NCBI GenBank assembly: GCA_021229015.1
Contig: CM037785.1
Span: 35,513,062 to 35,577,061 of the forward strand
DNA: 64,000 nt
Direction: 5' to 3'
Origin: Solen grandis
Lineage: Eukaryota > Mollusca > Bivalvia > Adapedonta > Solenidae
Part shown: one piece after another, positions 24,321 through 35,520 of the stretch
Position numbering within the stretch: the first letter of the stretch is position 1
How the letters are laid out: every line of letters starts with the position of its first letter
Notes under the pieces: model-generated
What the model saw: only the letters and a program-made list of their open reading frames with translations
Databases searched by the model: none
What the model was told of the DNA's origin: nothing
Made by a program: the position numbers and the translations under genes

Positions 24321-27250
24321 AACTAGAATCGCTATCGCGATATCATCGGTTTTCGCAAAAGCCATTTCATTCAGTTCACGAGTCGCATACTTCGAAAAAC
24401 ATTTCTTCGATCAATGGTTTGTTAATATTGTTAACAGCGATCTTTCAAATATTTTTGTTGCAACGTAAAAGCAGACTTTTTACCCAAAAGAATATTTTTG
24501 AGTATTACCTGTCAGTTATGTAGTCGCGATATCATCGGGTTTTACAAAAGCAATTCCTTTCATTTCAAGAGTCGCATGATTCGAAAAACATTTCTTCGTT
24601 CAATGGCTTGTTGATACTGTTAACAGCGATCTTTCAAACATTTATGTCACAATGTTTAAGCAGACTTTTTACCCAAAAGAATATGGTTGAGTATTACCTG
24701 TCAGTTATGTAGTCGCGATATCGATTCAGTTTTCACAAAAACAATTCCATCAAAGTCACGAGTCGCATGTTTTGAAAAACATTTCTTTGTTCAATGGCTT
24801 GTTAAAACTGTTAACAGCGATCTTTCAAACATTTTTATTGCAATGTTTAAGCAGACTTTTTACCTAAAAGAATATTTTTGATTCAGTTTTCACGAAAGCA
24901 ATTCCATTCAAGTCACGAGTCGTATGTTTCGAAAAGTATTACCTGTCAGTTATGTAGGCGTGATATCATCAGATTTCACAAAAGCAATCACATTCAGTTC
25001 ACGAGTCGCATGATTCGAAAAAATTTTTTTCATTCAATGGCTTGTTGATACTGTTAACATCAATCTTTCAAACATTTTTGTTGCAAGGTTTAAGCAGACT
25101 TATTACCCCAAAAATATTTTTTAGTATTTTCTGTCAGTTATGTAGTCCGATATCAATGGCTTTCACGAAAACAATTCCATTCAGTTCACGAGTCGCATGA
25201 TTCGAAAAACATTTCATCATTCAATAGCTTGTTGAATACTGTTAACAGTGATCTTTCAAACATTTTTGTCGTAATGTTTATGCAGACTTTTCACCAAGAA
25301 GAATAATTTTGAGTATTACCTGTCAATTATGCAGTCGCAAACTTGAAAACTTTTTTACAGAATTCGGTTAGTGCAAAGTTATATGAGTGTTGCTTTCTGA
25401 TGGCAACAAATGACATTAAAACTGATTCAAAATTATTTTAAAAAAAAAGGATGAAACTTTGGGCTGCCGTAAAATGACCAAATTAACTCAGATCTTCAAA
25501 AACTAAACATCAATGGAAGGGGCTCTTCAGGAACTAAAAGTTTTGTTCATATATTTTCATTGAAATATTTTTAGTTTTGTAGCTATTTGGAGCCGATTAA
25601 AAACACAATAATCGTAATATGACCTTGACATTTGCAATTTCTTTTCAACTTTTTAATTGTGAGGCCCTTTCAAATATAACATTATATAACTTGTGAAAAT
25701 TGAAGAATGAACAAAAAATAAAGTCAGGAGCGACAAAAAACATGTTTTTGAAATTTTAATTTTTCCTAAAATTTAGTGAAGTTTGACCGTTTCCAGAGGA
25801 CAAACCATTCATTTCTTAAATTCGTCACCCCATATATTTTGTGCGTATATGTCTTGCAAATCATTTGCAGCAAACAAAATTCTTCTATTTGATCTCTAAC
25901 ATAAATGGATAGGTTTTTCGTAGACCTACCCTCATCTGCACAGTTTTTTGCGAGGTTCGAACTTTCAACCTTCCGTTACTAGCTCAAAGAATATCAGCCA
26001 CTCATACCTAGAAACGATAATATTTTATTAGGCTATCAACAAGGAACAAAATGCAACAAACTGCATTTGGATCAGACTTCAACTTCTTGAGTTATAAGTA
26101 GAAGAGTGATTTCAAGCAAAGCGCCCTCTAGCGGCAAAATGAGAAAGAAAATTGATTAAAATTTTACCATTAGGTACCTAGCAATGCAGCAAATAGTTCA
26201 ATCAAGTATACACGTCGCACTTGTCGAACATTCTATTTCTAATATACCACAATTTGAAGCATTAAAACTGATTTACAATCATTCCCAAAAAGGATCAAAC
26301 TTTGGACTGCCGTAAAATGACCAAATCAAGTCCGATCTTCAAAAACAAAACATCACTGGAAAGATCTCTTCAAGAACTAAAACTTTTGTTCATATACTCT
26401 CAATGAAATACTTTTAGTTTTGGAGCTATTTAGGGCCGAATAAAAACACACTAATCGTAATATGACCTTGACCTTTTCATTTATTTTTTAATTTTTTAAT
26501 TGTGAGGCCCTTTCGGACATAACAATACATAATTTGCGAAATTTTCTTGAAGAATGAACGAAAAATAAAGTCAGGAGCAACAAAAAACATGTTTTTGAAA
26601 TTTTAATTTTTCCTAAAATTTAGTGAAGTTTGACCGTTCCTAGAGGACAAACCATGCATTTCTTAAATTCGCCACCCCATATATTTTGTGCGTATATGTC
26701 TTGCAAATCATTTGCAGCAAACAGAACTCTTCTATCTGATCTCTAACAAAAATGGATAGGTTTTTCGTGGACCTACCCTCATTTTCGCAGTTTTTTGCGA
26801 GGTTCGAACATTCAACCTTCTGTAGCTCAAAACTTTCAGCGACACGTACCTTCAAATTCTATCATATTTTATGAGGCTATCAACAAGGAACAGAATGCAA
26901 AAAACCGCATTTGAATCGGACCTCAAATAACTGAGTTATTAGCCAATTATTCATTTCATGCAAAACGCCCCCTAGCGGGAAAAGTAAGACAAAAATGAAA
27001 ATTTTCTCAACGTTAGGATCATCTTCAAATACGTGGTAATAACTGATTAAAATTTCAAACATGTGACTTTTTTCTATCATGGTGATATGCCGTTCACAAA
27101 AAAAGGTTAGAAAAATAATAAAAAAAAAAAAAAAAAAATAAAACAGAAGAAGAACAATAAGTTTTCGCACTGCGAGGTGCGAAAACCTAAAAAAATAAAA
27201 ACAGAAGAAGAACAATAGGTTTTCGCACTGCGAGGTGCGAAAACCTAATT
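24321..27250 (+). mobile_element. Composite satellite-bearing element, copy E3, with doubled 3' tail
   Basis: Starts AACTAGAATCGCTATCGCGA and carries at least five 189-bp-type units (24336, 24525, 24714, 24959, 25147), one lengthened by a local duplication. Then come the junction (about 25331) and approximately 840-bp units with motifs at 26121 and 26965. The A-rich tail and hairpin occur twice, at about 27161-27187 and 27217-27246. This copy closes the 17480-27250 array. Confidence 0.8.
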
Positions 27251-27557
27251 AATGTAGGCACTGAAAAACACAACATGAACCAAAAAAAAACGACCTAAAG
27301 GACGGTTGACTTTTATGTCACTTTTAACGGCATACGTCTGCAGTTGTGAATAAATTTTACCTTCTTCACTCGCTAATTAGTACATTATATATATATTTCT
27401 TTATTTGAGTCTCACTTTGCATGGTTAACAACATCATACAACGAATAAAACATCTATATACAAATCATGCAAACCTTTCTGTTATAGAAATAAGAGAGAC
27501 TATAAACATTTAAATTTTTAAAGGGATGGTTACCGAGCACGTACCGAAGGTGGTTAG
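27251..27557. other. No gene seen
   Basis: AT-rich spacer between the composite array and a LINE remnant. Confidence 0.5.
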
Positions 27558-27992
27558 CGATTATCCGATATTGGAATAGACTTTAAATTTGGAAAAACGA
27601 GGCTCACCAAGTGTGTCTTTCTAGAAGATTACAGAAAATCTAATAGTACATCAAACTGGTGCTCAGATATTAAAATTATTTTCACTAAGCTTGGGTTGCT
27701 AGAACACTTCCTTAATAAAACAGTTATAAATATGGACTTAGCTAGGTGCAAAATGATTAATCAATATTCATCAGTGTGGTCAGAGCAGTGTGAACGAAAG
27801 CCAAAACTACGGACTTACAGAACTTTTAAAACACAATTCAAATGCGAGGAATATCTCCGTATGGACTTGAAACGCCACGAAAGGTCAATAATGGCTCAGT
27901 TTCGGTGCGGTATCCTACCAATCAGAATCGAGACAGGACGTTATAACGGTGAACCCCCAGACCAGAGACTGGGATACATTAATAAAATATAA
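27558..27992 (+). pseudogene. LINE pol fragment, region after the reverse transcriptase
   Basis: Open from just after a TAG at 27555 to the stop at 27990. Recognisable blocks are KLRTYRTFKTQF, RHERSIMAQFRCGILPIRIE and TGRYNG. They match the stretch between reverse transcriptase and the C-terminal zinc-binding tail in several non-LTR elements. The expected Cys tail is lost. A related tail fragment lies at 14333-14640. The reverse transcriptase itself is absent, so this copy is dead. Confidence 0.65.
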
Positions 27993-29263
27993 CTAAATCA
28001 AACTGGAAATAAAACAATGGGGTAGTGTGGAAGGGGGAAGTAACAGGATTAAAAGACTGAGGAGCGTGACGCTCGCTTCCCCCGGAAGCAGGTGCCCCGT
28101 TGAAAATTAAATAACAAAAAGAATCAAGGTCATTAATAAACAGGAAACGGGTGGGGACATGCGAAGAGGGCAGTACCGGGACTTAATCCTGAGGAATGTG
28201 ACGTTCGCTGCCCTCGGAAACATTCCCCCACCCCCCCCCCCCCCCAACTAAAATCTATATATAATCTGAATAACCAATTACCAAACAAGATAGGGAAAGA
28301 GATAAAAACACACCATCCAAATTAGGGCAGTCTCCATTGTGGTGATTGGAGGTGTCACATCGGAGACCTTAAGTCTCTTTGGGCGTGCACAGACCCATCC
28401 CCTCTGGGCACCACAGTGGGGACTTAAAATAGCAAAATAGCAAAATAATGTATAACCAAATTATCTCAAATAAGTAGAGAGCAAAAATAGGCATAAAATA
28501 ATTATTACTAACACAAGGGAGGATGGGAAGGGTGGGATATTTATATTAAGTAGGTGACAAGTGACACCAGGTCAAAGAAAAGTCACAAGTCACAAAAAGG
28601 GTGGGAATTAAAAGAAATGCGCGACAAATTGAAAGACGGTATTAATAAAATAAAGCATATTAAAGGAAATTACGGAGTGATGTAGAGGGCAAAACAGAAC
28701 AGCCTGTATGCCCTAAACACCAATCCGTAAACAAGAGCAAGAAACGCGCGGAAAATTTAAGGTATAACCACAGACACGCAGGAACATAAAGTCGGCATTT
28801 TTCAAAATTTAAAGAATAATTTTAAACCTCTTATAAGTAATAATATGCCGACAAAACTCTAAATTAGAGTTTATATTTAGGCACTTTGGCTTAACTATTT
28901 ATAAGGAATTCTTCCTTACTAGCATATTTAGCTATCAAAATTCAAAAAAGGGAAATTACCCTTTTCTTTTTCTTCAACGTCGTTCTTTTTCTTTTCTCTC
29001 CTCAGAGACCGGAAATAGAGATAAAAGGGTGTCCATCGACCTGAATAAGGCCAACTCTTTTCTAACTATTACAATTGTCTATCCTCTGACTGTAATATAA
29101 ACCTACCAAAAAAGCAGCACTCTCTTGCTGCTGGAGGTTCCTCTGGTCCGACAATGAAAGAAAAAGTCTGCCCCTATGAGCCCTGTTGGACCACAGTCCA
29201 AAGGGGACAAAATATAAATGTACACCCGGATATCTCTAAAAACAATTTCTTTGGCAAATTTTT
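27993..29263. repeat. Repeat-rich stretch before the gap
   Basis: Two diverged blocks share GAGGARYGTGACG(C/T)TCGC (28061 and 28191). A poly-C run lies at about 28228-28245. No gene recognised; the N-spanning ORFs here are artefacts. Confidence 0.45.
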
Positions 29264-29363
29264 NNNNNNNNNNNNNNNNNNNNNNNNNNNNNNNNNNNNN
29301 NNNNNNNNNNNNNNNNNNNNNNNNNNNNNNNNNNNNNNNNNNNNNNNNNNNNNNNNNNNNNNN
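29264..29363. other. Assembly gap of exactly 100 N
   Basis: One hundred N, a conventional placeholder for a gap of unknown size. The base after the gap starts one copy of a repeat found again at 29522. Confidence 0.98.
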
Positions 29364-29573
29364 CCAGATGCCAGACCCCCACGAGGTCCATCTATCAAAC
29401 CAACGCTATACATTTTAAAATAAATTTTTATATCAAAATATGTTGTTATATTTTAAAATTTTCCTATGATTTGATCTTGTGACCAAGCCAACTGTTGATG
29501 ACGAACAACGTAGGACTGACACCAGATGCCAGACACCCACGAGGTCCATCTATCAAACCAACGCTATACATTG
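29364..29573. repeat. Direct repeat, about 50 bp, spaced 158 bp
   Basis: CCAGATGCCAGAC(C/A)CCCACGAGG continues as a near-identical block at 29364-29413 and 29523-29572. The first copy starts at the gap edge, suggesting the gap hides more units. Confidence 0.85.
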
Positions 29574-30876
29574 TATAAATATATCTTATATCATTATATG
29601 TATGTTATATTTGTATGAGTTGTGATGATGATGATGATGATGATAAAGCAAATAACATATTTTTTTAAATGCATTTCCAGAACTATGAGCTAAACAATTC
29701 CCATTGTCATGAAATAAAATTAAAACAAGAGCAAATTATGCAGATGCCAACACTCGTCTATTTGGATATTTTAAAAAAAAAGAAAAAAAAACAGGGAGGG
29801 GATAAATTAGGTCAAAATGGACCTAAGGGTTATGGCCCTTGATGAGAATGTAGACCTTGTGATAGTGAACAATTTTAACAAGTATATGAAGGTTGCTGAC
29901 AGTTTAATATTTTAGGAGTTATGGTTAACAACATGACAATACCATGACTTTTCTTTGAAAAACAGATGAGCTAATAATTACATAAAATAAAAACAAGAAT
30001 GTTCTCTGGAACAAGTGTGTTACCTGCTGAAGCGTGACGGAAAAAGTGTGACTGACAGACAGACGGACAGATAGGACAGACGGATGAACGGCTTACAGCC
30101 GGTGACACAAAAGAAACGGTCCAATATATAAGCAAACATAGCTGCTTGGTGGGACAAAAATGTCTAGTAATGAATTAGTCACACTACCTTTGACTCTAAA
30201 AATAAAATACAATACTGAGAGTCCATCATAATCACTCTGCTTTTTATCCTCCTACTATTGAGCTGGATTCTGACTGTCTGTAAAACAAGGATTTAAATGA
30301 AAGGCCTTAGGGAAACTTGACATCTTTTTATATGTTATTATGAATTTTGAATAGACTTGCATTTCTGCCTTAAAGGTTTTTAAGCAGGTCTGTCAAAAAC
30401 TTCAAGTGCTATATTACCTAATTAAATTAAGTCTGCAATTTGCCAGTATTATTTTTTTTTTCAGTTATATAGACATAGCTCATCTAAACTCTAAATATGC
30501 ATTAGAAGCCATTTTTGGTTTTAAACCAAATAATATTCCAATTTACAAAATTTAAAAAAAACATTTTCATATATCAAATATATCACTAGATAAATTAACA
30601 TATTAAACTGACTTACATCTGCATTACACCATTTTTTTAAAATGCTTTATATTTGTTTATGGAAAGTATGTTATCATCAAATGTTGCTCCAATTACATAA
30701 CTTTTATGACAAGTCTTTTAAACTTTAGGATATAATTATATTTTTCATATCCCAATGTTCTGTGGTAGAGTAATGAACACCAGATACTGGTTTTACTCAA
30801 GAACAATTAAAAGGAATTTGCATGAAAAAATCATAATTCATAAAAAATAATATTCATATCACGGATGAGTTTGATA

Positions 30877-31627
30877 CTTTTCCAGTGAACATGCGCACAC
30901 CATGTTTCTATGTTTTGCCAAAAATACATAAACCTCCAGATCATAATTTACCGCTGCTTTACCCAGGTTGACCTATTGTCTCTGCATATAACTCTCCAAC
31001 AGAAAATATCTCAAAGTATATTGATTATATACTTAATCCACAAATGTTAAATTTGCCATCGTACGTGAAAGATACCACAGACTTTATAAATAAGGTGAGG
31101 AATATTAAATTTGAAAGTAGTACATCATATCTAGCAACTCTAGATGTATCATCTATATATACTAACATTCCCCATAATGACCGCATAAATGCTTGTAAAT
31201 TTTTCTTGCAACAAGATGGATACCACAACAAATTGTCGAGTGATAAAATTGCTCGTTTATTTAAGCCTGTACTTGAAAATAATTATTTTGAATTTGACAA
31301 TGAATTTTACCTACAGAAGATTATGCGTCATTATTCATGGGAAAACTTGAACAGGATTTCACCAAGACATCAAAAATAAAACCCTCTGTGTGGTTAAGAT
31401 TTCTTGACGACATCTTTATTATATGGGATCATTCACTTGAAGAGTTAGAAACATTTATCGACAACTTAAATAATTTTCATCCGAATATTAATTTTACATG
31501 TACAATATCTGACCAGTCTGTCTCTTTTTTGGATGTAACAGTAATAAAAGGAGAATCTCTTCAAATTGAAACAGGCATTTTACTGAAAGAAACAAATAAC
31601 CACCAATATCTCATCGTGTCATCCTAA
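30877..31627 (+). pseudogene. PLE reverse transcriptase remnant
   Basis: Conceptual reading in pieces: PCFYVLPKIHKPP, then PG-stop-PIVS (TGA at 30969-30971), then YLATLDVSSIYTNIPH (31128-31175; contains the first catalytic Asp), then after a deletion RFLDDIFIIW with the Asp pair at 31406-31411, then FTCTISDQSVSFLDVTV. The block between LQKI and the next frame (normally a GTxMG-type motif) is missing at about 31320-31340. Stops and frame changes rule out a working enzyme. Downstream to 31946, pieces such as HPKKCKDGIPYSQAKRYRR can be followed across frames. Confidence 0.85.
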
Positions 31628-31946
31628 GAAGTGTAAAGACGGAATTCCATATAGCCAAGCAAAGCGATACAGGAGGATTATTTCTGACGATTCGAAATTC
31701 AACGCTTCTCTCCAGCAATTACGGAATTTTTTTCCTTGACAGAAACTATCCCAAGTCAGTTATAGACAAAGCTTTTAGTAATGTGTCCCGTATGTCTCAA
31801 GTGGATGCATTAGCCTCTACGACTGGTAAAAAAGAAAAGTGTTATTTTTTTCATTGCTATGTATAATACAACCTTACCAAATATAGGCGGTATTCTACAT
31901 AAATACTGGGACCTTCTGAAGTTATCGAAAAGGGAAAATCTGAAAT

Positions 31947-32489
31947 TTGTTCACAACCATTTTAAACCTATTGAACATTGCGTACCAGCGTCCCAAAAGT
32001 TTACGTGGCTATTTAGTGAATTCAAACTTTACGCATAACGAATCTAAAACTTTTCTCTCTAAAAGTTGTAACAGACCTAAGTGTTCTCACTGTTCCCGTA
32101 TAAATACTGGCTCGTTTTTTTCTAGCCATGTTACAGGAGAAAAGTTTGATTTGCGTTGTAATACAGACTGTCAAACGAAGAATGTCATTTATCTTATAAC
32201 ATGTTCAAAATGCAACATGCAATATGTTGGTCAGACCAAGCAAAATGTCTCAAAACGTATGAACAGTCATAAGTTTGATATTCGTAATTTTATCTACCCT
32301 GCACTTTCCTCTACCATTGCTTTACATTTTAATTTAGAAAATCATAATTTAAATGATTTCTCATTTATGCCTATTGATATTATCAATAGCAACATTGATC
32401 GCCTGTGCAAAGAAACCTTTTGGATACATAAACTTAGAACTCATGTTCCTGAAGGTTTAAATTCTAAACTACTTTATACAGTAGATTAA
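31947..32489 (+). pseudogene. PLE GIY-YIG endonuclease domain (open fragment)
   Basis: An open reading frame of 180 codons. CNRPKCSHC gives a Cys-rich knuckle before the nuclease. VIYLITCSKCNMQYVGQT is the GIY-YIG core with the CCHH-like cysteines typical of PLEs, followed by R and H of the SKRMNSH helix. ETFWIHKLRT is the conserved C-terminal Glu/Trp helix. The domain nicks DNA for target-primed reverse transcription in active elements. It is intact here, but the upstream frame is broken. The start codon is only the first in the open stretch. Confidence 0.85.
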
Positions 32490-32717
32490 TATGTGTCACC
32501 TATGTCTACTTGTATGGTAGGTACTGTTTTTTCTTTTTTTCCTATTCATGTTTTTTTTATTATAATAAGCTATAGGAAATGTTTGTATTTTATATCCGAA
32601 ACAGTACCTATCTCATTTTGACGTTATAAATAGTATGCATAACGTCTGCACTTTCCCGCTTTTTTGACGTTACGTTATTCATGGTGACGTCGTTTCCGTT
32701 GTTTATGTTTGAAAGTA

Positions 32718-32766
32718 ATTGTTATCCTGATGAAGGCGTTAGCCGAAACGTTGAAGTAATAACAAT
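32718..32766 (+). ncRNA. Hammerhead-ribozyme-like fold at PLE 3' end
   Basis: CTGATGA (32727-32733) and GAAA (32745-32748) are the two conserved hammerhead core boxes. Stem II is GGC/GCC (32735-32737 with 32742-32744) with loop GTTA. Stem I is 8 perfect pairs, 32718-32725 with 32759-32766. Stem III is very short (A-U, C-G) with a GTA cleavage triplet at 32756-32758. Two single-base deviations, an extra C at 32726 and an extra A at 32734, could weaken activity. PLEs are known to carry minimal type I hammerheads. Confidence 0.55.
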
Positions 32767-33356
32767 AAAAATTTTCCGACGTGTTATCGTTGATTTTTTC
32801 CACACTAAATGAATGATAGGAAATAAATCTGAATTTCATTCAAATCTAAAAACAATTTTATTATTTTGAATTTTAAAAATATTCTCCTCATTCATTGAAA
32901 AATTTGTGTGTCTGTGGAGGGTTTGTCGAAATCAAACTGATGTTCACATTACATGACCTTTCTGTAATTGTTATTTTTCCTATGGTAGTGTATTAATGTG
33001 CCAATCACCAAATTCAAGGTTGTTATTTTAAACCCAACTACCTTCCTAGATGTAGGCAAGGTCTCTATATACGCATAGTATTAAAGAGACTCTGATGTAG
33101 GGTACTGGTTCCACTCATGGACAAAAAAGAATTATTATAAATTGTATAAAAAAATAAGAAATAATTATTATAAATTAGAACTATGATCTAATCTTATTAA
33201 ACTTTATCATTTTGCACTTAACTACTTTTTCAGTGGCAGTTGTATGCTTTGCTATTAATTCATATTCCTCACAGGATTTCGACCAGTCAGAAATTATCAG
33301 AAATTTATTTTTTAAGTGCACCTGCTTAAAGGCAGTATTCTCATTGGCTAATGGTC

Positions 33357-33481
33357 CAGACTGGTTTTTCCTCCACCTGTAATTAGCTGGACGTTGCTAT
33401 ATTATTGAAATACTTTCGAAGCGACGGTTAACTCAAATAGTCAAATAGTCAAATTACAATCATGTCAAGTCAGACTGGTTT
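33357..33481 (+). mobile_element. 5'-truncated SINE (family 1) with TSD, copy A
   Basis: The SINE tail (CCTCCACCTGTAATTAGCTG...) at 33368-33470 is flanked by CAGACTGGTTT at 33357-33367 and 33471-33481. Copy B has the same insertion with the same repeats, so it predates the duplication. Confidence 0.8.
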
Positions 33482-33729
33482 ATTTACTTTTCACAAATGT
33501 GACTGAACATGAAAATTGTGTGTACAATCAGAAATATAGACTGTTTGCTTAATGAAATCTTATTATTTGTAAATGAATTAAATACAAACTCACAGCAAAG
33601 CTAGTGACAAAGCATGCTGCCGGAATATCTCTTTAAAAATATTTCATGTTTCTTATCCTTTCAATCCAAAACATTTTATAACACACCAAGGTTTTTGTTA
33701 CATCATTCTCAATTTTACAAATTAATTAA

Positions 33730-34762
33730 TCAATGAGAACAGTACACCTGGAATTTGTCCCATCTTTACATCTGTTCCATTTCGACTGAATTTTGATTTT
33801 GAGAATGTGAACTTCACATCTTCAGCAGCAATTACTATGGCCTGTCCATTTTCCCCTTGGTTAGTCTCTTTTTCCTTTTTATTTGCCATCAGCAAAACTG
33901 CTTTATATTTTCATTCCTGTTCATTTTTATTCCAGTTTCCAGTAAGACAGGGTATGTCTGCTGATGCTCACTTGTTTTCTCCTGTTTATTAACAGATGCA
34001 AGGTGCTCGTCATGTGGACCATAAAACTTGCAATCCACAGTGAAAACTCCATCTCCGATGAAGCAGCCGTAAACAAGAATACCATTCAACATTACTTCTT
34101 TACTGGCCGAAAAAGAAATTGCATCTGCGTCGCCACTGCAACACCATGAATCAGTGTTTGAAACGTCCTTGAATCTTATACAAGTCTGCAACGTACTTTC
34201 CCTTTCAACCTTGGATTCTCGCCCCACTTCTTTTGCCTCAGATTTTGTTCCGGTTCTCCTTCTTGTGTTGAATTTAATCATCTTATGGCTACTGGATTTG
34301 TAAAAGAACTGAAAGAGGTTGACTTTTTCTTCTGGCGATAGAAGATCAGAATCAGACGCATTGTCCTTGCGAAGATTTTCTGCAGTCTTCTCCATGTTTT
34401 GCTTCTCACAATTAGCTTCTTCCCACTGCATAACAGAGTCAAACACATCTTTCTCATCTGCTTGCAACTCGTCACTTGCAAGAATGGTCTGGACACAGTC
34501 CTTGCATAGGTGAAGGAAAGTTTTGTGCTGCAAAACACAGGTTCCATTTTAAAGAATATAATCTACTGACTTTTTATGAAACTCGTTTTCATCATACATA
34601 TGAGCTTGTTCCAAAATTAAGCAGATATTTTCCACACTTCGTCCCTCACTTAGGAATGCAAGGCATCTCTTGACAAGAGTATGCACTCCATACTTTTTAG
34701 CAGTGTACAGCAGGGCCAGTACATTGTCACCTGTGACCTCTAGCTTGTCCATGTACAGCATC
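33730..34762 (-). pseudogene. Duplicated BTB-BACK-PHR last exon, broken
   Basis: A copy of exon 3 of the gene at 43713-48615. It keeps the CTAG/GATG acceptor junction at 34762 but has a TAA stop in place of a Gln codon after YIL (about 34546-34551). It also has an in-frame 60-bp deletion removing 20 residues after LRK (near 34362) and a one-base loss near 33910 that shifts the C-terminus. BACK and PHR sequence can still be read in two pieces (34549-34761 and 33889-34533). It lies downstream of the intact exon on the same strand. An alternative-last-exon role is unlikely given the early stop. Confidence 0.85.
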
Positions 34763-35305
34763 CTAGAAACATATGTAGATGAACACCATTAGAAAGAACT
34801 ATCATCAAAATGGACCCACCTTTGTAACCTGGGTCTCTCCGAAATTGTATGTGAAAGGGTATTTGGTCTCCCAAGCACATGAGCTTCCTATCCAATCAAT
34901 TCCGATGAGAACCCCAGAATCCGAGCCAACAAGAAGATTTTCATGGGTGATATTGCTTTCTGTCAAATTGTTGTGAAATAAATAAAGATTTGAATAATGA
35001 CCTTTAATACCTAAATGAAGGGAAAGTGATCTGATTTTCCTACAATTGAATTACCAGAAAAGGTCCGGGTTTGGGTTTTCAATAACTCCATATTTGAGTT
35101 CTGCGGCCGGTTTCATTGAACTTCGAACAAATCTTGTCTTATCATTATAATGTATGTTGTCCTGCATAGTATCTACTAATTTCTTATTTGCAAAATAAAC
35201 ATAAAGTAAGATAACCAACTTCACTACATAATACAAACTCATCACATTCTGTGAAGAAAAAATTCACAAAATATCATTTTACATCTGTGAATTTACATAT
35301 CGTCC

Positions 35306-35372
35306 ATTGAAAGCCAGAAGGGTTCATCAGCCATCTTTTTATATATGCTGATGAGCCCTTCTGGCTTTCAAT
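35306..35372. repeat. 26-bp inverted repeat (copy A)
   Basis: Arm 35306-35331 pairs with 35347-35372 with one mismatch (ATTGAAAGCCAGAAGGG / CCCTTCTGGCTTTCAAT). The same hairpin is at 45334-45400 in copy B. Confidence 0.85.
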
Positions 35373-35520
35373 TTAAGAAGGTTCCTTTTTATAGAAAGTT
35401 TAGTGAAACAGGACCCTGTATTCCTTGGGAAGAGGATTTCTGTTTCCTGAGTAGTGCCTTTATAAATGCGAAGAAGAACTCCCAACAGTCTAGCAAATCT
35501 TTGTCAAGAACTCCAGTTCT

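Larger units (their letters stand above)
30830..32808 (+). mobile_element. Penelope-like retroelement (PLE), 5'-truncated and decayed
   Basis: The reverse-transcriptase remnant is followed by a GIY-YIG endonuclease, the diagnostic domain order of Penelope-like elements. A hammerhead-like sequence lies near the 3' end. Copy B lacks the insert: 'tttgcatgaa' is joined to 'aaatgaatg' there (about 42820-42838), whereas here about 2 kb separates them. The 5' end is missing (only the later part of the reverse transcriptase remains). Confidence 0.85.

Noticed and set aside
19750..27215. Similar ORFs recurring in the composite array (19750-20028, 26640-26855, 24074-24286, 26880-27215)
   Set aside because: They recur because the DNA repeat recurs; they run through poly-A and hairpin tails and show no domain.
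29154..29423. ORFs spanning the N gap
   Set aside because: Half of each translation is unknown sequence across a placeholder gap.
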